Assembly: GCA_039105265.1 (NCBI GenBank)
Contig: JAPFFF010000020.1
Location: 2,125,001-2,189,000, forward strand
Direction of reading: 5' to 3'
Origin: Tritrichomonas musculus
Lineage: Eukaryota; Parabasalia; Tritrichomonadida; Tritrichomonadidae
Length of the DNA stretch: 64,000 bases
Positions 31,612-42,453 of this stretch are shown here, piece by piece. The notes under the pieces are model-generated. The model did no database searches, was not told where the DNA came from, and saw only the letters and a list, made by a program, of their open reading frames with translations. Each line of letters opens with the position of its first letter. Within the stretch, counting starts at the first letter, position 1. The position numbers and the translations under genes are program-made.

Positions 31612-32468
31612 TTTTCGTTTACCTTTTTTTCAAATTTGCAAAAACTGTTGATATATGAAATTGATATTTTGAATGGACAAGATGAGCGAACCTTAATTAA
31701 TGATTCAATGAAATATTCAGATATCAACTAAGATTATTTGATACTTATTAATTCTCAATCTTTATTTTTTTTAAAAAAATATTGCAAATATTAAATTTTT
31801 ACCATCTTATTTTTTTTAGATATTTTTATATTTTAAAGACATTAGGTTATAGATAATATTATATATAGTTAATAAAAGATATCTTCTTTTCTTCTTTCTA
31901 TGTGATCGATTTTATGTTTTGTACGTTTTTTTCCTCCTTTTCAATTCTTCACAAAAATAAAAAACGAACAAAAAATACGTTACTTAAATTACGAATTTAA
32001 GCGGGATCAGGGTAAAATATAAATGTTCTCATACAGCTATTTCGATTGTTTCCTACATTTTTATATAACTGGATATCTAGAAATTTTTCTCCAAAGCAGA
32101 TAAAAAGCATTATATTATTATGAATTATGGTCATTGGTTTAATGAATTCAGCTTTAAACTTACAACATTTCAATTCTTAATAATATTAGAATTCTTACAC
32201 ACGCAAATACATATGAAACGAACAAATGAATATACTTGATGTACGCACATTGCTGTTCATTATCGTATTATCAACTTTAATCTCATAGCTTTTCTTATTG
32301 CTAGTCCAATAATTGGGTAAAGTATTTTTTATTTCAGAAAAAGTGAATAAAAGTTGAACTTTTTATAATATTTACATTTTTTTGATAGATTTTTGATCGT
32401 TTTGGGTAAAGTATTTTTAGTAATAAAACTTATACTAAAGGTCGCAGGTTCGATTTAAAATGCTTTGA
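31612..32468. other. AT-rich intergenic region with the second arm of the 27-bp inverted repeat
   Basis: The 27-bp sequence at 31986-32012 (ending GCGGGATCAGGG) is the exact reverse complement of 19756-19782. Near 32435, AAGGTCGCAGGTTCGATT resembles the 3' half (B box) of a tRNA, but no matching 5' half is evident, so it is at most a relic. Confidence 0.4.
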
Positions 32469-32702
32469 ATGTTGAAATCAATAGAAGCACAGATGAAAAA
32501 TCCAGTTGTTCTTCCAAAATTATGTAGTTCTTCAGTCAATTATCTTGATAAATCGAAAGAAGAAGAAGATAAAGACTTAAAAGACAAAGTTTTCATAAAT
32601 TTTGCCAACTCGAAAGATGAAAATATTGTTGATAATGAATTTTCAAATAGCATATATAACCTTAAAATGAAAATAATAAACGGCAAAGATGTTAACATCT
32701 GA
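32469..32702 (+). CDS. Small hypothetical protein or gene fragment (77 residues)
   Basis: This ATG-initiated frame has coding-like charge composition (KSKEEEDKDLKDKVFINFAN). I recognise no domain. It lies about 180 bp left of the first Polinton, so it may be the start of a host gene truncated there or an unrelated remnant. Confidence 0.3.
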   Translation: MLKSIEAQMKNPVVLPKLCSSSVNYLDKSKEEEDKDLKDKVFINFANSKDENIVDNEFSNSIYNLKMKIINGKDVNI

Positions 32703-32882
32703 TACTTGGCATTACAAATGAAATAGAAACAAATATTTCAGGCTAGGGTGTTCCCCTAAAGCTCAAAACAAATATTAGGCTTGGCACTTATCCAAATCAA
32801 TTCATGACAGCAAGATTAGAGAGTTGTTTTGGAAATTGATTCAATCAGACCATTCTTTATCTTTTTTTCAATAAATAGAAAT

Positions 32883-33308
32883 GTAGTATAGTATAGGCTC
32901 TGGTTGCAAGCCCTCCCCCAGCCCAAAACTCTTTTCCATAATCTGGTGTTTAATTTTACAGTAGTATATGTTTGTCATGATTTTAGGACTTCGTCCCAAA
33001 CTCCTGACAAACCCTTTGAAAGCACCTTATTTTGGGCACTTTTTTGGTCTCAAACACCTCATTTTAGCCCTTTTTTGACTCAAAAAGTCGTCCAACAACT
33101 TCTTAAGTATCCCCATACTTGACCCCCCTATTTTCACTCAACAATTTGGGTTCAAAAAGATGTTTGTCATACTCGCTAATAAAGTCATTGATTTAGGACT
33201 AACGAGTTGTTTCAACTTTTTTGAAAAAAATATTTTTTGGAAATTTTCTCATCCACGATAAGAGGTATAAATTTTTTACATTTTTTATTTTTTATCTTCA
33301 TTGCAAAA
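32883..33308. repeat. Left terminal region of element A
   Basis: This noncoding region is GC-richer than the host. It starts with the Polinton terminal motif and contains quasi-repeated text (CTTATTTTGGGCAC / CTCATTTTAGCCC). It probably holds the terminal repeat and the polymerase promoter. Its length as an inverted repeat cannot be measured because the other end is not in the window. Confidence 0.5.
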
Positions 33309-36300
33309 ATGAGACTCTCCGAAGCTACTCCCGAAAAATTACAAGAACTATTTGAATTGATAATAAACGAGAAACTACAACACGACTTTTCATATTATTG
33401 GAACTCACAAGAAGAATTCTATTATGACATCCGAGAATGTGCCAGACAAGAAGGGTATGATGGAGATTTAGACAACTATGAGGCTATGTACTGGTATTTT
33501 AAAGGCAAGAACAACACACCCGCGCAACAACAAGAACAACCCAAACAAGAAGAACCTCCCAAACAAGAAGAAAAACCTCTCAAGACGGAGAACAACTCAC
33601 AACAAGAAATCGTGAATCAAATAATGGAAAAATTAGAATACTCTCCTAAAAAATGGCAAATCGACTTTGAGAGATTAGATAAGGACGGCAGACTCTTATT
33701 GCTTCCCAAATTGAAGGAATTCTTTGAAGAATATATAGATTCTTTACCCATTATCTCCAAATACAAACTCGCTTTCAAAATCAAAAGTCAATGGCATTCT
33801 TATCAATTAACTCCTGAAATATACAACAAATTAATGGAAAATCTGACAGAAAAACACTTCATCTTCGATATAGAGAACGTTGTACCAGAATATTTTTATG
33901 AGAATGGAGCCGAAAAAATACCTGAATGGAGCCTCTTTGAAGCAGTTCGCTTTAGTGAATTTCAGAATATTAAGGCAAAAAATGACGTTGGAGGAAGTTT
34001 CTTTCAATATTTAGTACGTGAAAACTGCCCATCAAATGTCTCAAAATATCTCAAGAAATTACAGATTTTCACTTCTCTCGTGGACAAAAAAGGCAAACAA
34101 AGAAAGGAATTGGACGATTGCTGCTTCATTTACGCACTTCAACAAACAGGATGCTACGATGATGACACACTAAACAAAATGCGCCTAAGAATTAATTCAA
34201 GATATCTCTCCCAAAAAGCATTGAATAATTTATGTACAGAGTTCAAAATTCATGTCAAATTATCTTTCATTGATGAAGATTCAAAATGCAAAAAACAAAC
34301 AGTTAGGTCCCAAAAAGATGGTTCAAAAAAGAGTTATTTAGGTATAGAAAATGCTGACCCAACAAGAACTCATACAATGAATGTCTTCAATAAGCACTAT
34401 TTTCTTGAGGAAATTACTCCTTTCAGCACGTACTATATCAACCACCTAGATGCATGCGAAGAAGACAAATACAATAAAGAATACAAACAAGACCACTGGA
34501 TTAATGCAAGATATTTCATGACATCATCAAATTTGGTCCGAACTCTCATGAAAAACAACTACTTCATCCCAATCACATTTGGTCAATATAAGGTCCTCAA
34601 CACAGTTTTCTACAAAGAAGTAATCGACGATATTGACCTTATCGACCTCGAATATAACGAAGAACAATGCACGAAACTAATAAAATTTGACAAAAAGAAA
34701 CTCTCAGAAAATGACAACAAAACATATTGGTATGCCGATTTTGAAGCAGATACATCAACAGAAATTCACAAACCTTTCCTCTGCGTCTTACAGAATAGAA
34801 CAGGCCGTATCAATAAAACTTTCCGAGGAGAAGACTGCAACAAACAATTACTAGATTATTTACCCGATGAAGCGGTCGTTTATTTCCACAATTTAGCGTA
34901 TGATATCAGAATGATGGCCTCTTTCGGACTCGCCAAATCCATCATCAAAGGCACAAAAACAATGAAGGCTGACATAAAATATCTCAACAAAACAATTCAT
35001 CTCAAAGACTCTTTACCAATTCTTTCCTGCAAATTATCTCAATTACCCTCTATGTTTGACATTCCTGACATACAAAAAGAGATATTTCCATACAAATATT
35101 ATACTCTTGATCGCTTACAAACTAACTGTGGCACAATTGGTGAAGCAGGAGAAAATGAAGACAAAATATGGACCGATGAAGACTACAATTTATTCAACGC
35201 CAATATTGATAAAATATCTGGCTGTCGAATAGACGAAAACCATTTTGACATGTGGAAATATGCAGAATTTTACTGCCAGCAAGACGTTAATATCCTCAGA
35301 ATCGGATTCAATAAACTGCGTGAAGGATTCATCAAAGACTTCAAAGTCGACCCATTTAATTTCATCAGCATATCGTCTCTCGCAAACGAAGTCTTCAATC
35401 AAAGAGTCTATTATCCCAACCAAAATCTCTATAAATTAGGTGGTCATGTGAGATATTTTTGCTCAAAGGCGATATATGGAGGTAGATGTATGACGGCATA
35501 TAACAAGAAATGGCACGTCAAGAAGAATCTCTGCGATTTTGATGCAGTATCATTATATCCTTCCGCAATGAGTAGATTATACACAGTTGAAGGACGTCCA
35601 AAGGTAATACAACAAGACCAACTCAACTATAATTTCCTCTCCCAACAATCAGCATACATCGTCGAAATCGAAATAACAAAAATAAAAAAGCATTATGCAT
35701 TTCCGTTAATCGTTCAGAAAATAAATGGCCTAAACAGGAATAACGACATTCTCTCAGAAGGAAATACCATTAAAATGGTTGTTGATAATATTACTTTGGA
35801 GGACTTTATTGAGTATCAGCAAATAGAATTCAATATACTGAGAGGATATTACTGGGATGGAAAGAAAGATTATCGTATTCAAGAATGTATCAAAAAGATA
35901 TTCAATAAACGACTCGAATATAAGAAACAGAAGAATCCTTTGCAAAATCTCTACAAACTCATCATGAATTCATGCTACGGCAAAACAATAGAGAGGCCAG
36001 TAGATAAAGACTACAAATATCTTCACGAAGGAGATGAACTCGATAAATATTGGGCAAAAAACTATAACAAAATTGTCGAAGATATTCAGTTAAACAACTC
36101 TGACATCCATGCAATAAAGACCCTCAAACAAATAGATAATCACTTCAATTTCTCCCTATTAGGCATTCAAGTTTTGTCAATGTCCAAGAGAATAATGAAC
36201 GAAGTTATGTGTCTTGCTTTCGATATAGGCTGCCATATTTATTACCAAGATACTGATAGTATGCATATAGAATCTGCGGATTTACCGAAACTTGAAAAGG

Positions 36301-36731
36301 CCTTCCGCGAGAAATATAACCGCGAACTTATCGGGAAAAATTTAGGACAATTCCATTCAGATTTCCCAGAAATAAACGGCCACAATGAGATGCCTGAATC
36401 TATTGAATCATTCTTCTTGATGAAGAAAATGTATGTAGATAAACTGCAAGATTCTACTGGAGATATTGATTATATGATACGAGGCAAGGGACTAACTCAG
36501 AATTCCATCAAATATAAATTCAACGAGGAGTTTCAAGGAGATGTTATGAAGCTTTATGAAACACTATATAACGGAAATTCCATCACATTCGACTTAACAA
36601 AAGGACAACCTTGCTTCGAAATGAATAAAAATATGACCGTATCGACAAGAAAAAAATTCGAGAGATGTATCAAAACAGACTATACTGAAGGAGATATTAC
36701 CCAATATTTTAATAGTCCTTTTCAGTCCTAA
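33309..36731 (+). CDS. polB: Protein-primed family B DNA polymerase (Polinton A)
   Basis: I start at the ATG at 33309 (MRLSEATPEKLQEL); the frame extends upstream only through a TTG. The exonuclease motifs are YADFEAD (near residue 476), YFHNLAYDIRM and YCQQDVNIL. The polymerase motifs are A, DFDAVSLYPSAMS (near 742), B, NSCYGKT, and C, YYQDTDSMH (near 976). This set is typical of protein-primed PolB of Mavericks/Polintons, adenoviruses and linear plasmids. The N-terminal 450 residues include a KQE/PP-rich linker and a segment DDCCFIYALQQTG with a later NKHYF, which resembles an OTU-type cysteine protease fold; that assignment is tentative. The protein would replicate the linear element from a terminal protein. 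It is homologous to, but clearly diverged from, the polymerase of element B. Confidence 0.9.
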   Translation: MRLSEATPEKLQELFELIINEKLQHDFSYYWNSQEEFYYDIRECARQEGYDGDLDNYEAMYWYFKGKNNTPAQQQEQPKQEEPPKQEEKPLKTENNSQQEIVNQIMEKLEYSPKKWQIDFERLDKDGRLLLLPKLKEFFEEYIDSLPIISKYKLAFKIKSQWHSYQLTPEIYNKLMENLTEKHFIFDIENVVPEYFYENGAEKIPEWSLFEAVRFSEFQNIKAKNDVGGSFFQYLVRENCPSNVSKYLKKLQIFTSLVDKKGKQRKELDDCCFIYALQQTGCYDDDTLNKMRLRINSRYLSQKALNNLCTEFKIHVKLSFIDEDSKCKKQTVRSQKDGSKKSYLGIENADPTRTHTMNVFNKHYFLEEITPFSTYYINHLDACEEDKYNKEYKQDHWINARYFMTSSNLVRTLMKNNYFIPITFGQYKVLNTVFYKEVIDDIDLIDLEYNEEQCTKLIKFDKKKLSENDNKTYWYADFEADTSTEIHKPFLCVLQNRTGRINKTFRGEDCNKQLLDYLPDEAVVYFHNLAYDIRMMASFGLAKSIIKGTKTMKADIKYLNKTIHLKDSLPILSCKLSQLPSMFDIPDIQKEIFPYKYYTLDRLQTNCGTIGEAGENEDKIWTDEDYNLFNANIDKISGCRIDENHFDMWKYAEFYCQQDVNILRIGFNKLREGFIKDFKVDPFNFISISSLANEVFNQRVYYPNQNLYKLGGHVRYFCSKAIYGGRCMTAYNKKWHVKKNLCDFDAVSLYPSAMSRLYTVEGRPKVIQQDQLNYNFLSQQSAYIVEIEITKIKKHYAFPLIVQKINGLNRNNDILSEGNTIKMVVDNITLEDFIEYQQIEFNILRGYYWDGKKDYRIQECIKKIFNKRLEYKKQKNPLQNLYKLIMNSCYGKTIERPVDKDYKYLHEGDELDKYWAKNYNKIVEDIQLNNSDIHAIKTLKQIDNHFNFSLLGIQVLSMSKRIMNEVMCLAFDIGCHIYYQDTDSMHIESADLPKLEKAFREKYNRELIGKNLGQFHSDFPEINGHNEMPESIESFFLMKKMYVDKLQDSTGDIDYMIRGKGLTQNSIKYKFNEEFQGDVMKLYETLYNGNSITFDLTKGQPCFEMNKNMTVSTRKKFERCIKTDYTEGDITQYFNSPFQS

Positions 36732-36746
36732 AGAGCCATAAATGAC

Positions 36747-38522
36747 TCAATAGTCAATCTTCCACCTAGGCATCATTTGTCTCGTATTTTTTTGGTCCGT
36801 TAAGGACTTTGTCCCTGATGACACAGGAATCACCTCATACAAACCATTCTTGAACCCAATAACTCTATACTTTCCTGGCTGTACATTGGACCTTCTCTTC
36901 ATCATTCCATCCTTTTCGTTATACAATTTTACCGACATCCCTTTTGGCAAATAGAATCCTTTACTCGTCATTATGTCATAATTCTCTTTACAAATATTCA
37001 TCACAATCAACGATTCCAGTTCTTTATCTTCATGAACCATCTTTGGAGAGGCAGTTCTTCCGGCATATTTTGAGAGCGTTTTATGAGGTGCGTTATTATA
37101 TTGCCTCACTAATTCTTCCATTATTGATGGAGTAATTATCCCGATTCCCATATTGTAAGCCATATCTCTCAGTGTCCTGATGACTCTATCTATCAGTCCC
37201 AAAGAACTGTGCATCGGGTCTGTTTTTACCTGTTTTTGCTCCTTTTTCATGAAGTCTGGATAGTTTCCCATTCTCATTCTTGGTGCAGTTTGCCATTCTA
37301 TTCCATGTGTCCTATAATAGTTTTGTGCCTTTCTTGAGTTAAAAGAGCCCTCACCATCAAACGTCAAGCTCTTTATTACAACACCAGATTGCAGCAATTT
37401 ATCGAGGGTTTTCAAGTATGTATCTGCTGATTTATCGAATTTGGCGAATCTCTGATGCTTTTCTTCCTTTTCTTCTCCAAACAATATCTGATTTACCAAC
37501 GCAACGTACAAATATCTTGTATTGACATTTATCATGACCAAATAACATAATTTATCAACAAACATCAAATCAATAATATACGAATATCTTGATGAAACTT
37601 TATGGAGTTGATATAATTTGGCGTTCTTTTTCAGCGGAAAGTATGATGTGTTCTCGGCTATTTTGACCTGCTTCTCGGGAAACAAACTCTTCAAAGCTCT
37701 TATTTTACTCTCTGTTTTGAACCCAATAATATTTTGCTCCTGAGGAATTTCATAGGTTGAATATGTCGTTGGCTGGAAATAAAATTTATTGACGTATCTA
37801 TTGTATCTCTCGTCTTCGGATAATCTACTCTCTCCCCAATTCCTACTGACTCTATTAAATTCATCTTTATCTAGCAGTCTTTCATGATTATAAACAACAA
37901 ATTCGTTCAATTTATCTGTGAATGTATCTCTAAAAACAGGTCTTTTAGGTCTTTGTCTCTTTTCCCATTCCTCAATAAATTCGTCATAAATTTGTTGTAT
38001 ATCATCATCTTGAATCACAATTCTTGTATAAACTCTGGGCGTATCTTCAAAGAGATATATGTGTTTATTCCCTCCACTCGCAAAGCGAGAGTCTGCTGTG
38101 CAGCCGCCAGTCTTGCTGGAGTCTCCTATGGAGCCATTTTGCTGAATAAAATCTCTGACAGCACCAAATTGTGGCTTGTTTTTGTTGGTCAATTTTTGTC
38201 TGAACAATTCTTCTTTGGCTCTTTCACAAGCATCTTTATATCTGGATTCATTGACTCTTTTGATGCCTTCTTTCAGTTGTTCTATCCTTGCAAAAAGCAA
38301 TCTATCGATTCTGTCTTGGTTGATTCTCAAGAAATTATTTATGTGTTGAATGTCTGTTCGAGTAAAAATATGGTTATAAGTAAATTTTCTCCCATTATTG
38401 AAGCAATAAGAAGGATCGTCTGTATAGTCCAAAAAGTCGTCCAAAGAGTCTATTTTCTGATTTCCTAGCCAGTCCATTATCCTCTCAGCTTTATAATTTA
38501 CTTTTTGTTGAGGGTCAGAAAG
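36747..38522 (-). CDS. Polinton A integrase (retroviral-type), gene entered by element B
   Basis: The central domain is of the rve type, around YIIDLMFVDKLCYLVMINV and LTFDGEGSFNSRKAQNYY, followed by LGLIDRVIRTLRDMAYN. The C-terminal part has an SH3/chromo-like segment (GKYRVIGFKNGLYEVIP). It follows the polymerase tail to tail, 15 bp away. Such integrases insert Polintons with short target duplications. The terminal repeat of element B begins at 38523 inside the gene, and sequence that appears to belong to the gene's other end lies beyond B at 63758-63907. The gene is therefore a fossil at this locus. Element B has its own, shorter integrase. Confidence 0.8.
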   Translation of the reverse strand, partial: LSDPQQKVNYKAERIMDWLGNQKIDSLDDFLDYTDDPSYCFNNGRKFTYNHIFTRTDIQHINNFLRINQDRIDRLLFARIEQLKEGIKRVNESRYKDACERAKEELFRQKLTNKNKPQFGAVRDFIQQNGSIGDSSKTGGCTADSRFASGGNKHIYLFEDTPRVYTRIVIQDDDIQQIYDEFIEEWEKRQRPKRPVFRDTFTDKLNEFVVYNHERLLDKDEFNRVSRNWGESRLSEDERYNRYVNKFYFQPTTYSTYEIPQEQNIIGFKTESKIRALKSLFPEKQVKIAENTSYFPLKKNAKLYQLHKVSSRYSYIIDLMFVDKLCYLVMINVNTRYLYVALVNQILFGEEKEEKHQRFAKFDKSADTYLKTLDKLLQSGVVIKSLTFDGEGSFNSRKAQNYYRTHGIEWQTAPRMRMGNYPDFMKKEQKQVKTDPMHSSLGLIDRVIRTLRDMAYNMGIGIITPSIMEELVRQYNNAPHKTLSKYAGRTASPKMVHEDKELESLIVMNICKENYDIMTSKGFYLPKGMSVKLYNEKDGMMKRRSNVQPGKYRVIGFKNGLYEVIPVSSGTKSLTDQKNTRQMMPRWKIDY

Positions 38523-38746
38523 AGTAGTATAGTATAGGCTGGGATTCATTCTTCACCCCAGCCTACACTGCTCGCCACCAAGCTCAGGTACGCCTTCGCT
38601 TGGGCCTCGCTACCCGGCCAAATACCCTCTGAAAACCTATCGTAAGTACACACTCTCTACTTTCACTATTCTGCCAATGTCATTTCCAAGGTATGGAGTA
38701 GTTTTTGAGCTTTCTAATGGTGTTTTTTGAATTCTACACCCGAAAA
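38523..38746 (+). repeat. Left terminal inverted repeat of Polinton B
   Basis: These 224 bp are repeated in inverse orientation at 63529-63752. The outer 17 bases are shared with the left end of element A. The repeat includes a GC-rich block (CTTGGGCCTCGCTACCCGGCC). Confidence 0.9.
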
Positions 38747-38769
38747 AATATCTATCAACTTTTTGTATT

Positions 38770-41700
38770 TTACTGTAATGAATGTATTACATTCTTAGTG
38801 TTATCTTCAGCTAAGATACCATTTGATGTAAAGAATGAAGAATTAATCAATATGTAATTAACTGTTGCATTGATCATGAGATTGCTACTACTTAATGGAA
38901 ATTCAATATTGTTTAACCAGATCTTAGTTGGTTCACATTGATATTCAAACTTAGGTGAATTATTAACGTTGAATGATATATTGATTTTGATTTCGTTTAC
39001 ACTGGTAACATTATCTCTGGTTTCATTATAAGTCAAATAGAGTGTTCCCTCATATGCATCAAGTTGTTTTTCGAATTGATAACGAATGCTTGTACTATTT
39101 GGTACGCTGAATGTGTACTTAATTAGTGTTAATTTATTCACTAACGCATCTAACCTAGCTTTTAATGATTCGTTCTCATGTTGTAGATTTGATATCTGAC
39201 TGTTCATTGTTACGATTTTAGTAACATTATCACCTACTAACTTGGCTAGATCTTGATGAGATTTAATATAATTATTTAATTTTGTCTTCAGTTCATCATT
39301 TTCACTTTTCAATGCATAATTGGCCAAATCAACAGGTTCAGGAATTTCACTTTTTAATGCTATTTGATCTTGCTTCAATATTTTTTCCGCTAATATTAAT
39401 TTGGTATCAAAAGAGTCTTCCCCGTTATCGATATAAAAGCACAGACCATTACTATCACTTTTATAATAAGTTAAGTAATAGGTTGTTCCATCAATTTCAA
39501 CATCGACATTAACATCTCCATCTGCAGTAATAACACCATTATAATCAAACAAATAATCAAACTCTTTTACAAAGCCATCGTTATTTGATATTGTTCCAAC
39601 AAGGCGAATTCCCCTAGTCAATGTTATTTTGACTTCCCACGATCCTGAATTATCTTGTACATTTTCAAATGGCACTTCAATAGATTCTTTGTATATCAAA
39701 TCATTTTTGCTTCGATATTTATTATCTGCTTCTTCTTTCGTATACAGGTTATCCATATTAACCATATTATTTTTTAATTCATCTAATGCTTCATTTACTT
39801 CATCAACAGTTGGGAATTCATTTAAAGTCGTAGCTAGAGCTGTATCATTCTTTTCTATCTGCTCATGTAATGTATCTATCTTCTTATGTAAAGCATCTAT
39901 ATCACAAGTATAGGCTAAATCATTTGTAGTAAATTCCATTCTTCTTTTTGCTGTATTCTCTTTGATGCTGATTCCACCAACCCTCAGTTTATTTGGGTTT
40001 GATATAACAAATGTTTTGTCATTCATAGTGCAGCTAGGAAAATCAGTTGTTCCTTGATAATTAATTGTTCCATCAGTAATATTAATAGTAACTATATTCT
40101 CTTCATAATCAACATCATTGTATTCACTAACTTTTTGGACCAAAAATCGTGCTTTGATTGTTCCATCTGTGATAACATCTTCAGCCTCCAAATGGACCTC
40201 GCCATTGACATATTTACCAACAACATCTATTACGTCATCTCTAACCAAATCTGTTGATGACACACTCTTCTCTACAGTAGTCGCTAATGTTTTTATCATT
40301 GGTTTCATCGTATGACGGAATCTCTTACACATATCCATTGTTGAAGTTAATGTCATGGCTACTTTGGACGGATCATCAAGTTCATCAGTAAAGTTTATTT
40401 CATTAACAGGTACATACTCCTCATCGCACCAAGCTATAATATTATTTAGTTTATCTTTGTTAGATAACGAACGCATCATTCTACTAACTGGAATAGATAC
40501 CATATCACCAAAGAATACATCAGCTCCAATATCAGGTAGTTCGTCAGTGAGCTTACCAGCAATATCTTCTACAACATTTGTACCAACATCAGACACCTTG
40601 GTTACAGTATTTATTAATTCCCTACCCCCAGTTTGTGCTGCTTTAGATGCAAATGATAATGCTTTACCAGCAACACCTATACCAGTAGCACCTAATACAC
40701 AACCAACAGCACCTAAAGCAATACCTATGTTAGCTTTCATATCTACCTTATCCACTTCTTTTTGTAAATATTTTGTCTTCGCTGCTTGTTCTGCCATCTC
40801 TGAGTTCAATGTCTCTACATTGTTCTTTATATCTTTCACGTCATAAGAAACCACATCAACAGTATTTGTAACCATGTTTAGATCTGATCGCATAGTCATA
40901 ATGTTATCAGCTGTAATTATCTTCGAAGAAGTAATATTGAAGTCCGTATACAAAGTTGTGGCTGCATCTGGTCTTGGAGTAATCTCATAAAATTGTTGTT
41001 GAATAATGTACTTAAAAGCATTTGTTGTTGGATCCCAGTTAACTTCTTCTATAGGATCCGTGTACTGTTGACGTAAATAGAGTTCGATATCTCTAGTCGC
41101 TATGTTAATGTTACTGCTGGACCAATAATAGTTAATTTTTTCAATACTATCTAATTCAGCAATCAAATCTATGTCGTACCCATAATGTTCGTTCTTATGT
41201 AGTTCATCCCATCTAAAAGTAAGCCTGTTACTCGCTCCATCAAGTGACATATCGTAAACAATTTTGTCTATACGGTTCAACAACGACTCTACCTCTTCTT
41301 TATTACTGTTTTGGATCTGTAATTGTAGCGGTAAATAATCGTATCCTTCTTTAGTATATATCTCTACTGTTGAATCACATCTATCTATTTCTATGCTATG
41401 TGCAGAACCATTTGCCTCTGTACCATCTTTGAACAACAACTTTGTAGTGCCATTGGCGAACATCACTTTCATGAAATTTTCATTAGTATCATCCAACAAC
41501 ATCTTATTCCATTCACTACGTTTGCATCTGACATAGCATCCACTTGCTCCATAATTATTTTTGTTTACACGAAGATATTGCTTACTGCTCTCTATTTTCC
41601 CATTGCTACGTCCTTGCATGTTCTCTCCAACCCATTTTGTTCCATCCCATATTAGGCTCCATCTATTACCAAAACAGTGTTCAGTAAATGTAAAATTAAG

Positions 41701-42426
41701 GTTAATGGGTATTGTATAATCATTTGGAATTCGATATATCATCTTGTAGTAATCAACTGAGTCGACATTCACTGTAGTTACGACACTTGGTTTATAAAAG
41801 TAATGAACATCTGATTCATACAACTGAAGAGCATTACGCGCATCTATTACATCACACTTGACTACTGGCTTCTTCGCAACCATCGAGTCTTGCTTTAGTA
41901 AGTACTGTATCGATAGCTCCCCATTCATGTATAATGAATATGGATTCACACCGAGTCTAGTATCAAATGCTATAAAGAACTCAGGGCCGAATGTAGTCCA
42001 ATGTGTGACCATACATTTAAGATCAGTACGACATGTAATACACGGACCTTTTGCTTGATGATTTTCAACGTATGCAGTAAATTCTTTCACTAGATTGCCT
42101 TCATAATCGTATATCACTTCTTTCCTAAGTATGAATTTGAATACGACAGTTACGTCAGGAGCAGCTATTATCTTATTTAGTACGTCATTTGACATATTAA
42201 TTTTCAGGATGTTGTAGTTAGCCATCGACAGTGATTCATCTTTATAGGCTGTTATGTTCTCATTTTTGATTTCATATTCAGGATAACCTTCTACTTCTTC
42301 AAACCAGCTTCCTCCTTGTACATATCCATCCAAATCACTCAGCGTTAATAATTCACTTCCTTTCCTAGTAGCATCTCCTACCTTAAATTGTATGTCTCCA
42401 ATGAATTTTGTTGTCGTCTCGTCCAT
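38770..42426 (-). CDS. Large Polinton B protein of unknown function, paralogue of the next gene
   Basis: The 1218 residues begin MDETTTKFIGDIQF. The first 500 residues are beta-rich, with repeated W-rich text (WSLIWDGTKWVGENMQG). A conserved block QFYEITPRPDAATTL...ADNIMTMRSDLNM is followed by a coiled coil, then a Gly/Ala-rich hydrophobic stretch (IGIALGAVGCVLGATGIGVAG). A second half follows with further coiled coils (HENESLKARLDALVNKL) and a beta-rich end. The W-D-G block, the ADNIMTMR block and a later AW...E region are shared with the protein at 42454-46551, so the two are paralogues. Coiled coil plus beta domains suggest a structural or fibre-like virion protein; this is inference. The gene is the last one before the left terminal repeat. 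Confidence 0.75.
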   Translation of the reverse strand: MDETTTKFIGDIQFKVGDATRKGSELLTLSDLDGYVQGGSWFEEVEGYPEYEIKNENITAYKDESLSMANYNILKINMSNDVLNKIIAAPDVTVVFKFILRKEVIYDYEGNLVKEFTAYVENHQAKGPCITCRTDLKCMVTHWTTFGPEFFIAFDTRLGVNPYSLYMNGELSIQYLLKQDSMVAKKPVVKCDVIDARNALQLYESDVHYFYKPSVVTTVNVDSVDYYKMIYRIPNDYTIPINLNFTFTEHCFGNRWSLIWDGTKWVGENMQGRSNGKIESSKQYLRVNKNNYGASGCYVRCKRSEWNKMLLDDTNENFMKVMFANGTTKLLFKDGTEANGSAHSIEIDRCDSTVEIYTKEGYDYLPLQLQIQNSNKEEVESLLNRIDKIVYDMSLDGASNRLTFRWDELHKNEHYGYDIDLIAELDSIEKINYYWSSSNINIATRDIELYLRQQYTDPIEEVNWDPTTNAFKYIIQQQFYEITPRPDAATTLYTDFNITSSKIITADNIMTMRSDLNMVTNTVDVVSYDVKDIKNNVETLNSEMAEQAAKTKYLQKEVDKVDMKANIGIALGAVGCVLGATGIGVAGKALSFASKAAQTGGRELINTVTKVSDVGTNVVEDIAGKLTDELPDIGADVFFGDMVSIPVSRMMRSLSNKDKLNNIIAWCDEEYVPVNEINFTDELDDPSKVAMTLTSTMDMCKRFRHTMKPMIKTLATTVEKSVSSTDLVRDDVIDVVGKYVNGEVHLEAEDVITDGTIKARFLVQKVSEYNDVDYEENIVTINITDGTINYQGTTDFPSCTMNDKTFVISNPNKLRVGGISIKENTAKRRMEFTTNDLAYTCDIDALHKKIDTLHEQIEKNDTALATTLNEFPTVDEVNEALDELKNNMVNMDNLYTKEEADNKYRSKNDLIYKESIEVPFENVQDNSGSWEVKITLTRGIRLVGTISNNDGFVKEFDYLFDYNGVITADGDVNVDVEIDGTTYYLTYYKSDSNGLCFYIDNGEDSFDTKLILAEKILKQDQIALKSEIPEPVDLANYALKSENDELKTKLNNYIKSHQDLAKLVGDNVTKIVTMNSQISNLQHENESLKARLDALVNKLTLIKYTFSVPNSTSIRYQFEKQLDAYEGTLYLTYNETRDNVTSVNEIKINISFNVNNSPKFEYQCEPTKIWLNNIEFPLSSSNLMINATVNYILINSSFFTSNGILAEDNTKNVIHSLQ

Positions 42427-42453
42427 TTAAGTCCAAAAAAATAATTCTCTATT

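Noticed and set aside
19424-32061. Direct repeat of ATTGTTTCCTACATTT as flanks of a single large insertion
   Set aside because: Only about 16 bases match in AT-rich sequence and neighbouring bases diverge, so chance or an unrelated dispersed motif is as likely.
32430-32460. tRNA gene near 32440
   Set aside because: Only a B-box-like stretch is present; no 5' half, acceptor pairing or anticodon arm can be drawn.
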